A stretch of DNA of 64,000 nucleotides from IMG/VR virus record IMGVR_UViG_3300022928_001147, positions 17,495 to 81,494 of that record, one strand, 5' to 3'. This stretch comes from a virus. The notes beneath the pieces were generated by a model. The model did no database searches, was not told where the DNA came from, and was given only the letters and a program-made list of their open reading frames with translations. Positions 15,841-24,074 of the stretch are shown in pieces (position 1 is the stretch's first letter; every line of letters starts with the position of its first letter). A program made the position numbers and the translations under genes.

Positions 15841-17113
15841 TCCAATATTCCTTAAATTCAGGATAGTAATCTAATACATTTGTATTGTTATACGCATCTT
15901 GAACTTGCATATTGCGAATAAAAGAGTCCCAATCTTTATCATATAGGTCTTCTGCATTCATATAATTAATTAATTTTTTTCCTATCACAGGAATTCTACG
16001 CTGATAGTAGTCTATTAAAGAATGCTTTTGCGTATATTGCAGTGCAATTGTTTCTAAATTTTCAATAAACTCATTGTACTCTTGAGTAATTTGTTCTTTA
16101 AGTGCTTTAGGCAATATTCTCGGATTTAATGATGACGGATATTGCACTAAACTTGCATGTACTCTAACATTAAGTTGCATAAAGTATTTAAATACGTCAA
16201 CAATTCTCGTCATATTTAATACACTGGTAGTACATGTTGCTTGCAAGAATACATTATCAAGTGTTTTGTTTATTTGTTTAATGTTTTCTTCAACTTTATC
16301 AATGTTTCCGTTAACTCGAATATACGGATATATGTCAGGTGTAGCATCAATACTAACTAACACTCCTACATTTTTAAATTTTTTCCATAACGGCAATACG
16401 TTATTACCTTTATGTTCTAATGTCGATAAGTTGCTGTTGTAGTTTAATACAATATTTTCTGCATAGTCTTCTAAACCTTCTAAAAATTTATAATGTTTTT
16501 CATGATATAAAGGTTCGCCGCCTGTGATTAGAATTTCTTGTAAGTGAGGTGCTAATATTTCTATTTCATCAATAATGTCAGTATTCAATTTTACAGAAGG
16601 TTTATTAGAATCCTTAACTAATTCGGCCATTTCAGGAGACCTTGCTGCTGCTTTACTCCATAATGAACTGTATACTGGGCTGCAATGCCTACACATTAGA
16701 TTGCAAGTATTATCAAACCGTATTTCAACACTTTTTAGTTGTTCAATTGAGTACGAAAAATCATCATTAATAGTACTTCTAACATAAGTTTCTAATTGCT
16801 TAGGCACTACATCATTTTTTGATTCGTTAAATACAATTTGATCATTTTCAATTTTCCAAGATTGTAGGGTTTCCTGTCTTGTACTCATTACTCCGCTCGA
16901 TTCTAAGTCCCAACAGCTTCTGCATCCTTCTGATTTAATACCCGAAAGTAATTCTTGTCTTAACTTTTTTGTTTCATCGTTATTGAAAATTTCAGTTAAT
17001 GAAGATGTTGTGCTGTTTCCAAGTGTAGTCTGGCCGCGCCAACATGCACACACTCTTCCTTCGTGTTTTAAATTTTGATGTACAAACGGCATTATACAAA
17101 ACGTATCACTCAT
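15833..17113 (-). CDS. Radical SAM protein with N-terminal twitch-like cysteine domain
   Basis: 426 residues. C6 (FCIMPFVHQNL), C22 and C24 (RVCACWRG, spaced CxC instead of the usual CC), C64/C67 (CRSCWDLESSG). Core CNLMCRHC (C137, C141, C144), SSLWSKA, ITGGEPLYHEKHYKF and VSIDATPDIYPYIR. The tail DAYNNTNVLDYYPEFKEYW fits the family signature with the arginine replaced. The changed CC pair and tail show it to be a diverged member. ATGA overlap with the upstream gene. Confidence 0.86.
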   Translation of the reverse strand: MSDTFCIMPFVHQNLKHEGRVCACWRGQTTLGNSTTSSLTEIFNNDETKKLRQELLSGIKSEGCRSCWDLESSGVMSTRQETLQSWKIENDQIVFNESKNDVVPKQLETYVRSTINDDFSYSIEQLKSVEIRFDNTCNLMCRHCSPVYSSLWSKAAARSPEMAELVKDSNKPSVKLNTDIIDEIEILAPHLQEILITGGEPLYHEKHYKFLEGLEDYAENIVLNYNSNLSTLEHKGNNVLPLWKKFKNVGVLVSIDATPDIYPYIRVNGNIDKVEENIKQINKTLDNVFLQATCTTSVLNMTRIVDVFKYFMQLNVRVHASLVQYPSSLNPRILPKALKEQITQEYNEFIENLETIALQYTQKHSLIDYYQRRIPVIGKKLINYMNAEDLYDKDWDSFIRNMQVQDAYNNTNVLDYYPEFKEYWNA

Positions 17114-18384
17114 TTAATATTTCCTTTAATTTCATTGTACTTATATCCTAAATTTTTCTCTAAGTATTGATATAACTCAGGAATTTGTTTTTCTAAACTT
17201 TGAGATCTTAATAAATCTACATCTTTGGTATATTTTATAAACACATCTGTTTCTTTATTTGAAGTACTACCATTTAAATATTGTATAATCTTGTTGTGAT
17301 GTCTCCTAATAATCTTTTGTTCGTTGATAGGTCTATTGATACTATCTATATACGATTTAAACTTTTCAACTATTAAATGTTTAGCAGGTAATATATCTAT
17401 CGCAATGTAACTTGGTGAATATACCGTGTTCATAACAACTTTTCCCGGACCATCATTAATTGTAATTAATCCTTTATTTGAACGTTGATCTATCCAATAT
17501 TCTAATAACGTGGACATATTAAAAATATTATATGCGCAAAGTGTAGGTGTTAATATAACTGCAACATTATCATGATTACATTCAAAATCTAACCAACTAT
17601 CAATGCTCGATTGTACATCTAGCCAATTTGAATTTTGTCTTACATAATCATTAACTTCACCAGTGCCGTCGATTGACATCCATATTTCTGCTTTTTTAAA
17701 TTTAGCTAATGTAGACATTAATTTTTCTTTCGGAGACCAACTTGAGTTTGTAAAGATTTCAAGAGTAATTTGTTTATGGTGCCCGCCTTCTATTATAACA
17801 TCTAAGAATTTTACAAAATCAGGGTGTAGCATAGGTTCGCCACCTGTAAATTTTATATGCACTGTGTTTTTAAAATCTTCAGGCTTCCAATTAAATCCTA
17901 TATTAAATCGTTGAGAATACAATTCTCTATCGGGATAGTGTTTTACTAATTCCTTATCATCTTCAAACCAAGATGTTGATAGTTGAGAATTGCAAGTACG
18001 GCATGCTAAATTACAATAATTACCAAATGTAACTTCAAGAAATTTTAATGAAATAGTGTCTTCGTTTACAGTAGAATCAACATTGTAATCATCATTATAT
18101 CCTGTTCGCATACTTTGATTTGTAATTAAATCTTCTTTGTAGCATTTTGCACACCCTGACAATTTTTCTCCATTTAGCATAGCCTGTCGTAATTGTTCGA
18201 ACGGCTGTGATGCTAAAATGTCGTCAACATTTTTAAAATCACTTAATTTTTTATTAGAAAAATCAATAAATTTATCTTCGCCTGTATCATGCATGAGAAA
18301 TCGGCAACACGGTTTAACTAATCCGTTTGGTTTTACTGAAAAATGCATCCACGGAAGTACACACAATGTATCCTTTTTAGACAT
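17110..18384 (-). CDS. Radical SAM protein with N-terminal twitch-like cysteine domain
   Basis: 424 residues. C8 (LCVLPWMHFSV), C26-C27 (VKPCCRF), C78/C81 (CAKCYKED). Core CNLACRTC (C124, C128, C131), LSTSWFEDDKEL, FTGGEPMLHPDF, FTNSSWSP and MSIDGTGEVNDYVR. The tail VDLLRSQSLEKQIPELYQYLE is the family signature, followed by a further 16 residues not seen in the others. Overlaps with both neighbours suggest coupled translation. Confidence 0.87.
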   Translation of the reverse strand: MSKKDTLCVLPWMHFSVKPNGLVKPCCRFLMHDTGEDKFIDFSNKKLSDFKNVDDILASQPFEQLRQAMLNGEKLSGCAKCYKEDLITNQSMRTGYNDDYNVDSTVNEDTISLKFLEVTFGNYCNLACRTCNSQLSTSWFEDDKELVKHYPDRELYSQRFNIGFNWKPEDFKNTVHIKFTGGEPMLHPDFVKFLDVIIEGGHHKQITLEIFTNSSWSPKEKLMSTLAKFKKAEIWMSIDGTGEVNDYVRQNSNWLDVQSSIDSWLDFECNHDNVAVILTPTLCAYNIFNMSTLLEYWIDQRSNKGLITINDGPGKVVMNTVYSPSYIAIDILPAKHLIVEKFKSYIDSINRPINEQKIIRRHHNKIIQYLNGSTSNKETDVFIKYTKDVDLLRSQSLEKQIPELYQYLEKNLGYKYNEIKGNIK

Positions 18385-19519
18385 AATCTTTAAACCTCTC
18401 GTCGATATCTACTAAGTTAGTTTGGCGGACAGCATCTAAACTGTTATTAAATTCTTTAAATGCATTATACGCTTCCTCACTGTAGCTAACAGAATTAAGA
18501 AGCGACATAATATCATTTACATCATAATTATTATTATTTCCCCAAGCAGTTATATCAGCTTTTGCTTGCTCAAGATGTGCAGGAAGTACTGCACTTACTT
18601 CTGAAGTATAAGATTCACTTAGATCAAACATGGTACCAAAACTGTATCCGTTATCTTGTAATTCTTTAAACCAAGCCAACAAGTCAGTTATATGAAATAT
18701 ATTATATGGCATTAATACAATGTTAAAACCGTAATGTTTTGCCATGTCCTTTTTAAATATTTCTTCAATAGTTTTCTTTGTTTTGCTCCAATTTGCATTT
18801 GTTCTAACATATTCATAAGCTGCGCCAACAGCATCAATACTAAAGACTACATGGATGTCATCAAATTGTTCCATTATCTTTCTAAATTTAGAATTAAGAT
18901 TTGTACCATTAGTAGTAAAGCGCAATGATGGCAATTCAGTATAATTTTCTAAAATTGCCTCAAGAAATTCTACAACTAACGGATCAATAGTAGGTTCTCC
19001 ACCTAATATTTTAATCTGTTTTAATTGTATAGAACTTGTAAAATTTTTAAACTCGTCAAAGTTTTTTACAATTTTCTCCGGAGCAGTAAACCATTTTTGT
19101 AAATGAGCGTGTTGTTGAAATTCAGTAGTTATTTGACTACTTGCATTAGGCACACACATTCTGCATTTTAAGTTACAATGATTGCTGGGACGGTAGTCTA
19201 AAAACATTGGGCCCTTTGTTGTATTACCAAATTCAATATCAAGCTCTACATCAACTTTGCTGAAATGTTTATCCCATATCCATGTTTCGTCTTTAAGATT
19301 TTTTTCTACCTTATTTTTACAAAACTTACACTTATCAGGCCACTGCTGTGCAAGAAGTTGTTTGCGCATATCTTGCATCTCGTCACTTACCCAGTACTCA
19401 TCAGGAGTAAGTGTTTTATACTTTTCTTTTTTAGCTACACAACAGGGTGCATACTCATTATAGCCTGTCGAATACATTCCAATAAACGGAGCGTAGCATA
19501 GTGGCTTATCTTGGATCAT
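18377..19519 (-). CDS. Radical SAM protein with N-terminal twitch-like cysteine domain
   Basis: 380 residues. C8 (KPLCYAPFIGMYS), C26-C27 (YAPCCVA), C64/C67 (DKCKFCKNK). Core CNLKCRMC (C115, C119, C122) after DYRPSNH, then NASSQI, ILGGEPTIDP, FTTNGTNL and VFSIDAVGAAYEYVR. The tail LDAVRQTNLVDIDERFKDYV is the closest match to the end of the mini-gene at 12999-13091, and its first residues resemble the beginning of the same mini-gene. It overlaps the upstream gene by 14 nt. Confidence 0.87.
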   Translation of the reverse strand: MIQDKPLCYAPFIGMYSTGYNEYAPCCVAKKEKYKTLTPDEYWVSDEMQDMRKQLLAQQWPDKCKFCKNKVEKNLKDETWIWDKHFSKVDVELDIEFGNTTKGPMFLDYRPSNHCNLKCRMCVPNASSQITTEFQQHAHLQKWFTAPEKIVKNFDEFKNFTSSIQLKQIKILGGEPTIDPLVVEFLEAILENYTELPSLRFTTNGTNLNSKFRKIMEQFDDIHVVFSIDAVGAAYEYVRTNANWSKTKKTIEEIFKKDMAKHYGFNIVLMPYNIFHITDLLAWFKELQDNGYSFGTMFDLSESYTSEVSAVLPAHLEQAKADITAWGNNNNYDVNDIMSLLNSVSYSEEAYNAFKEFNNSLDAVRQTNLVDIDERFKDYV

Positions 19520-20693
19520 ACTTGTCGAGTCCCATTTCTTGGAAACTATACTTCCAGTCTATTTTTCTTACAGCATCTAAGTCATCTAAATATTGCATTA
19601 ATGTTGTACCGTGCTCTTCCCACAAATCTTTTTCCATCATATGATTAATATAAAAAGGAAAATCTTCGCGGTCTCGCTCTTTAAAGTCATAATTATTAAT
19701 CTTGTTTAGTATAACATCTTTTATGTCTTTGGGCAAGTTCTGTGCGCTCATATGTATAGGCCATTCTACATGATTACAGAATAAAAACTTGATATTTGGA
19801 AATTCTTTTCGAATTATGTCATAAGTTTCTACAAGATAGAACATACTTACATTAGAACAAGTCCATTGTACACCTACATCGAAGTTAGGTTTTCCTTTAA
19901 TAAACTTATCTATTAATCGTAGCTGTTCAACATACACATCCCACTTAATTGGAAATCTAAAATATTCGCCTGCTCGCTCTAGTGCATCAACGCTTAAACG
20001 TAATACTACTGATTTAAACTTGCTCAACTGTTCCAATCTGTCTTCTGTAATTAATGTACCATTACTAACATATGCTAAATTTACATCTTTAGCATATTCT
20101 GTTTCAGATAAATCTTTTAAAAATTCATTATGTCGTTTATTAGCAAAACTTTCGCCGCCAAGAAAATTATAGCGTTTTGTTTGATGCCATGTATTCCGTA
20201 AATGGTTCCAAAAGCCGTGTTCTTGTTCGATCCATTTATTGTTAATTTGATAATTTTCAGTGTTAGGATACTTGTCTAATAGCGCCTTGTCTTCTTGCCA
20301 CTTGCTGCTTGCTCCTGTGCCACAGTGGATACATTTTAGATTACAAATCATACCAGTACGAACATCGATGTGAGGTGGCTCATATGGCACGCTTCCGTCA
20401 TCTGCTGTTTGATCTATAAGATGCTTATATTGATCATACCAAAATCCGTTTTCATCCATACGTTTACTAATGCCATCAAGACTTTCTACGTACTTACATC
20501 GCTTACAATTTTCAGGCCATTCGCCGTTTAAGAAATCTTTTCTAATTTCTTTAAAATATTCGCTGTTCCATTCAGTTGATATGTCACTGTCTTTAAGTTT
20601 TGTTGGAGTTTTTACGCCGCTGTAACCACATACTCGAGGTCGACCAAACGTATTAGTACTAAAATTTATCCAGGGAAGTATGCATGGTTTCAT
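19506..20693 (-). CDS. Radical SAM protein with reduced N-terminal twitch-like domain
   Basis: 395 residues. C4 (CILPWINFST), a single C22 where others have a CC pair (RVCGYSG), and C63/C66 (NCKRCKY). Core CNLKCIHC (C117, C121, C124), GASSKWQED, FLGGESFANKRHNEF, YVSNGTL and RLSVDAL. The tail LDDLDAVRKIDWKYSF is a shortened signature. No Shine-Dalgarno precedes the ATG. A TATAAATA late-promoter element ends 5 nt upstream and would place the transcript start on the ATG itself, so a leaderless message is possible. It begins the operon segment downstream of the inverted PLP-enzyme gene. Confidence 0.86.
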   Translation of the reverse strand: MKPCILPWINFSTNTFGRPRVCGYSGVKTPTKLKDSDISTEWNSEYFKEIRKDFLNGEWPENCKRCKYVESLDGISKRMDENGFWYDQYKHLIDQTADDGSVPYEPPHIDVRTGMICNLKCIHCGTGASSKWQEDKALLDKYPNTENYQINNKWIEQEHGFWNHLRNTWHQTKRYNFLGGESFANKRHNEFLKDLSETEYAKDVNLAYVSNGTLITEDRLEQLSKFKSVVLRLSVDALERAGEYFRFPIKWDVYVEQLRLIDKFIKGKPNFDVGVQWTCSNVSMFYLVETYDIIRKEFPNIKFLFCNHVEWPIHMSAQNLPKDIKDVILNKINNYDFKERDREDFPFYINHMMEKDLWEEHGTTLMQYLDDLDAVRKIDWKYSFQEMGLDKYDPR

Positions 20694-20698
20694 AATGA

Positions 20699-20706
20699 TA
20701 TTTATA
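20699..20706 (-). promoter_or_regulatory. T4-type late promoter TATAAATA
   Basis: An exact TATAAATA on the minus strand. With T4 spacing (start about 13 nt from the first T) transcription would begin at about 20693, the A of the ATG of the radical SAM gene. It lies in the short divergent gap before the plus-strand PLP-enzyme gene. Confidence 0.55.
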
Positions 20707-20732
20707 TGCGTAGTTTATATATAAGTAGTATT

Positions 20733-21587
20733 ATGAGAGACAGTGTAAACAGAGAATATACCGCAGAATGGTTGCAACATGAGCGACCGCAACCAATGTA
20801 TGATAGTGATATCAATAAATTTTATGATAATTTTTATCAAAATAATCCAGTACACACTCAAGACTTAGACAATATTTTTAAGTCTAAATTTACGCAATGG
20901 ATTAGTGATCACAAATTTAGTAAATTTGAAGGTCTAGATGCGTTTCCTAGACTAGATATTATAAATGGCTGTACACAATTCATTGACGATCTATATCAGC
21001 GATGCGGAACATTACAAATATTCGAAAACGATTACAAATATCACTGGCGATTAAATCCTAATATAGTATATACTACTATTGAGACATTAGATCCGTCTAA
21101 AGAATTGCTTATTTCAATGCCGTTTCCGTATTACGGAGACGAACACCCTGACATGCAAGCAATATTAAATGAATGCCAGCGACTGCATATTCCTGTACAC
21201 ATCGACGGTGCATGGATAAGTTGTATCCGCGACATTCATTTTAATTTTGATCATCCGGCTATTAAAACTGTAGGTATTAGTTTGAGTAAAGGTGGCATGG
21301 GCGGCAATCGTATAGGTGTAAGATATGCTAGAAACACGCCCGAAGGTGCTGTAACTATCATGAATGACTTTAATATGAACAGTCAGGCACTTGTTAGCAT
21401 GGGAATTAAGTTTATCGACGAGATAGGTCCTGAATACTTCTGGAGAAAGTATGAATTAGAGTATAAACAAATATTAGTTGACTTCAATCTAGAAGGTACA
21501 AAAGCAATACACTTAGCTAAATCTAAAGACGGAAAGCCAATTGGTGTTAGACCGTTGTTACGAGCATTAAAAACTAAAAAATTATAG
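20733..21587 (+). CDS. Short fold-type I PLP-dependent (aminotransferase-like) protein
   Basis: 284 residues, about 100 fewer than usual aspartate-aminotransferase relatives. VHIDGAWIS supplies the Asp that pairs with the PLP nitrogen (D158), and GISLSKGGMGGNRIGVRY contains the Schiff-base Lys (K186) and a following Arg. ISMPFPYYGDEHPDM resembles the segment before it. The cofactor residues are intact, but the C-terminal small domain is shortened, ending shortly after a GVRPLLRAL segment. It lies on the plus strand between minus-strand radical SAM genes, with a 6-nt tail-to-tail overlap at its end. Start uncertain: another ATG lies at 20706 and neither has a clear ribosome site; 20733 leaves room for a leader. 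Confidence 0.65.
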   Translation: MRDSVNREYTAEWLQHERPQPMYDSDINKFYDNFYQNNPVHTQDLDNIFKSKFTQWISDHKFSKFEGLDAFPRLDIINGCTQFIDDLYQRCGTLQIFENDYKYHWRLNPNIVYTTIETLDPSKELLISMPFPYYGDEHPDMQAILNECQRLHIPVHIDGAWISCIRDIHFNFDHPAIKTVGISLSKGGMGGNRIGVRYARNTPEGAVTIMNDFNMNSQALVSMGIKFIDEIGPEYFWRKYELEYKQILVDFNLEGTKAIHLAKSKDGKPIGVRPLLRALKTKKL

Positions 21588-22619
21588 TTTCTCTACGGTG
21601 TGGTTTCCTATCGAAATACTATTTTTTGTGCAAGTCTGTGAACAACGTAGTAATCTATCTTTGCATCCCGTACCGTGTATTTCTGTTTGCCAGCTATCAT
21701 ACAAATCTTCAGTATAAAATTTAGAATTTAAAATATCGCTAAATGTATAATAGTGTACATTATTCCAATTCTTACCGTAGTTACCTTCAAACCGTTGCTT
21801 AGTTTCATCTAATGTTCCTAAATGTATCCAACTCGAATTATGTAAAAAACAGCACGGCCAGACGTTGCCGTTAAATCCAATAAAGTACATTGCAGATTCT
21901 CGAGAAAAACATTCTATCTTATTACCTGCACTTTTTTGTTCGGCTTTCACTATTAGTCGTTGCCAAGTTGGTTTCCATTCTGGACGTACAAAACCGTTAT
22001 CAATTTCTATTGCACTTACTGACTGTGCCCTATCATGTCTATATTTAAATGACCTAAAATTCATTTCTGCTGCTAATTCTTTTGCTTCTTCGATTTGATG
22101 TGCATTCCAATCGAATACAATATATTGCCACGCTGCATTGCCTCCTGCTGCTATAAAAGCAGCAGCATTTTCCATAATTTTGTTCCAGTTAGATCCCCGA
22201 CGGTATAAATGGTTAGTGTCAGACAATCCGTCTATATTAAATTTTACTTTAGAATGTGGTATATCTTTAGTTAGTTTTGCAACTTCTTTCCAAAATTCAG
22301 GAGTACGCAAACTTCCATTAGTATGTACATCTGCAGGTATTTCTTTTTTTCGTAAAAATTTTAACATATCTAAGAACTGAGGATGCATAGCAGGATCATC
22401 TATTGTTCCACAAAATTCTATTATTTCTAATTCATTACATACAGGGTCTTCAATTATGTCTTTAAACTTTTCTAAAGTCAAGAATTCGTTTTTAGGAATA
22501 AGAGGATTACCTTTCATGCTGTACGTTTGTTCGTCAGTTCTTGAACAGCCTGTACAGTTTAAATTACAGTTAGAACTAATTTCAAACTGCAATACTTTTG
22601 GTTTTCTTACATAATGCAT
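21582..22619 (-). CDS. Radical SAM/SPASM protein (variant GGE motif)
   Basis: 345 residues. CNLNCTGC (C18, C22, C25) near the N-terminus, CGTIDDPAMHP in place of GGEP, HTNGSLRT and NIDGLSDTNHLYRR. The C-terminal SPASM-like region starts at IECFSRES and holds GNVWPCCFL and GCKDRLLRCSQTC. It is the fused counterpart of the split pair at 8320-8916 and 8909-9205. The start forms TAATG with the stop of the preceding relative. The substrate is unknown. Confidence 0.85.
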   Translation of the reverse strand: MHYVRKPKVLQFEISSNCNLNCTGCSRTDEQTYSMKGNPLIPKNEFLTLEKFKDIIEDPVCNELEIIEFCGTIDDPAMHPQFLDMLKFLRKKEIPADVHTNGSLRTPEFWKEVAKLTKDIPHSKVKFNIDGLSDTNHLYRRGSNWNKIMENAAAFIAAGGNAAWQYIVFDWNAHQIEEAKELAAEMNFRSFKYRHDRAQSVSAIEIDNGFVRPEWKPTWQRLIVKAEQKSAGNKIECFSRESAMYFIGFNGNVWPCCFLHNSSWIHLGTLDETKQRFEGNYGKNWNNVHYYTFSDILNSKFYTEDLYDSWQTEIHGTGCKDRLLRCSQTCTKNSISIGNHTVEKL

Positions 22620-23683
22620 TATTTAAATTGCTCCGCAAACGGATCAAACTCAGCGCCGCATTTCATAGCACAGACTTTTAGTTTGCCATCACTGCAACTT
22701 GGTTTATTCCAACTGTCTTGTATCCTATCAAACACACCTGTAGCAAATACTTGTTCAAGACCGTTACGTGCATCGAGTGCTTCTTTGTCAATAAAGTTCC
22801 AAATCTGTTCTACTTTAGGATCCTTATGCCACCATTTGTACATGCGGCCAGCAGTCCAACAACATGGCATTGCAAGTCCTTCTGCTGTGATAAACAAACT
22901 GTTGTCTTTTTTAACTTTACAAATGACAGGAGCAGCATCATAATATGCATCCATGCTGCCGTATTTGTTAATAATTACGTCTTGTTTTTTTAATGCAGCA
23001 TTTTGATATTTTTCATCAGGTTTTTTAAGTTCAGCTGTATCATTACCTTTACGATCTTTAGCTTGATGATTATCTTTAGGATCAACTTTAGATGTTACAA
23101 AGCGACCTGTTTTCTTTTTTATAAACTTTTCGCAGCCCCATTCAGTAGCAAGGGCTTCTGCTTCTTCTACTTGATGCTGATTGTGTTCAAATATTAAAAA
23201 GTCCCAACGTGCTCTACCGCCAGCATCGATAAACGCTCGCATATTGCGTTCTACGTTGTCCCAATTAACACCTTGGCGATAGATGTGATTAGTATCCCTG
23301 AGGCCGTCAACGCTGAAAATAACAGCACCCATTCTACCAAAAGTAGCAGCCAATTCTCTCCACCATGTTTCATTTTTTGCTCCTGCATTTGTATTCATCG
23401 AGAGCCACATGTTAGGATTGTGTTCTCTAAAATATTTGAATATTTCAAGCGTATCACGAGCAACAATAGGATCACCTAAGTTACCGCACATATACATAGT
23501 ATTAAGTTGTTGTATAAACTCAGGAAGAAATATCTTTTTACAATCTTCTAGTGTAAGTTCATCTAAATTAATATGTGGATTTAATCCTTCTCCGTTCATA
23601 TTACGATCGCACATAGGACAACTAGCCTGACAATTTTGTGTAACTTCTAAGTGAATTGATCTTATGTCTTCGTAGTTATACAT
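22619..23683 (-). CDS. Radical SAM/SPASM protein (variant GGE motif)
   Basis: 354 residues. CQASCPMC (C18, C22, C25), CGNLGDPIVARD in place of GGEP, MNTNAGAK and FSVDGLRDTNHIYR. A lysine-rich linker (about residues 195-235) leads to a SPASM-like region with VICKVKKDNS, LAMPCCWT, SCSDGKLKVCAMKCG. GAAGG lies 5 nt before the ATG. It is the first gene after the divergent late-promoter pair at 23714-23727 and a paralog of its downstream neighbour. Confidence 0.86.
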   Translation of the reverse strand: MYNYEDIRSIHLEVTQNCQASCPMCDRNMNGEGLNPHINLDELTLEDCKKIFLPEFIQQLNTMYMCGNLGDPIVARDTLEIFKYFREHNPNMWLSMNTNAGAKNETWWRELAATFGRMGAVIFSVDGLRDTNHIYRQGVNWDNVERNMRAFIDAGGRARWDFLIFEHNQHQVEEAEALATEWGCEKFIKKKTGRFVTSKVDPKDNHQAKDRKGNDTAELKKPDEKYQNAALKKQDVIINKYGSMDAYYDAAPVICKVKKDNSLFITAEGLAMPCCWTAGRMYKWWHKDPKVEQIWNFIDKEALDARNGLEQVFATGVFDRIQDSWNKPSCSDGKLKVCAMKCGAEFDPFAEQFK

Positions 23684-23713
23684 TCAGAACCTTCGTATTA
23701 AATAATATGCGCA

Positions 23714-23721
23714 CATAAATA
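23714..23721 (+). promoter_or_regulatory. Late-type promoter CATAAATA for the plus-strand insert
   Basis: CATAAATA on the plus strand fits the NATAAATA form of marine T4-like late promoters. It gives a leader of about 27 nt to the DUF6614-like gene. It overlaps the minus-strand TATAAATA at 23720-23727, making a near-palindromic divergent pair. Confidence 0.5.
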
Positions 23722-23727
23722 TTTATA
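23720..23727 (-). promoter_or_regulatory. Late promoter TATAAATA for the radical SAM/SPASM genes
   Basis: Exact TATAAATA on the minus strand, with a predicted start near 23714 and a 30-nt leader containing GAAGG before the ATG at 23683. Confidence 0.6.
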
Positions 23728-23753
23728 GAAAACAAGTAGGATTTCAATTCATT

Positions 23754-24074
23754 ATGAATATATACACAATTTATGCTGACATAGTCGAAGGTAGTGATCC
23801 GAAGACTTTTGTGTTGAACATGAAAACGTTTTTAGATGCATTGCCTACTCTACAAGCATACAGAATTACTAGAATGAAACTAGGGTTCCGTAGTATGGAC
23901 TTACCTGAATTTAGAATTGATATGGAATTTTTAAATATGCAGGATCTAGACGATGCAATGACACATGTAATACGCAACGACAATGACATAGAAACCCATC
24001 ATGTAGCATTTAACAGTATGGTAGATATGGAAACTATTCAACATTTTTTATATAGGGATTATCCAGATGAGTAA
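23754..24074 (+). CDS. Small protein resembling DUF6614
   Basis: 106 residues starting MNIYTIYADI, with a central helix/strand pattern (YRITRMKLGFRS, EFRIDMEFLNMQDLDDAM) and an end HHVAFNSMVDMETI..FLYRDYPD. This resembles the DUF6614 family of small alpha-beta proteins; the name is given from memory of the pattern and is not certain. The function is unknown. Its stop overlaps the next gene's start by ATGAGTAA, so the two are probably co-translated. An AGGA lies 12 nt before the ATG, a weak site. No membrane segment or signal. Confidence 0.5.
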   Translation: MNIYTIYADIVEGSDPKTFVLNMKTFLDALPTLQAYRITRMKLGFRSMDLPEFRIDMEFLNMQDLDDAMTHVIRNDNDIETHHVAFNSMVDMETIQHFLYRDYPDE

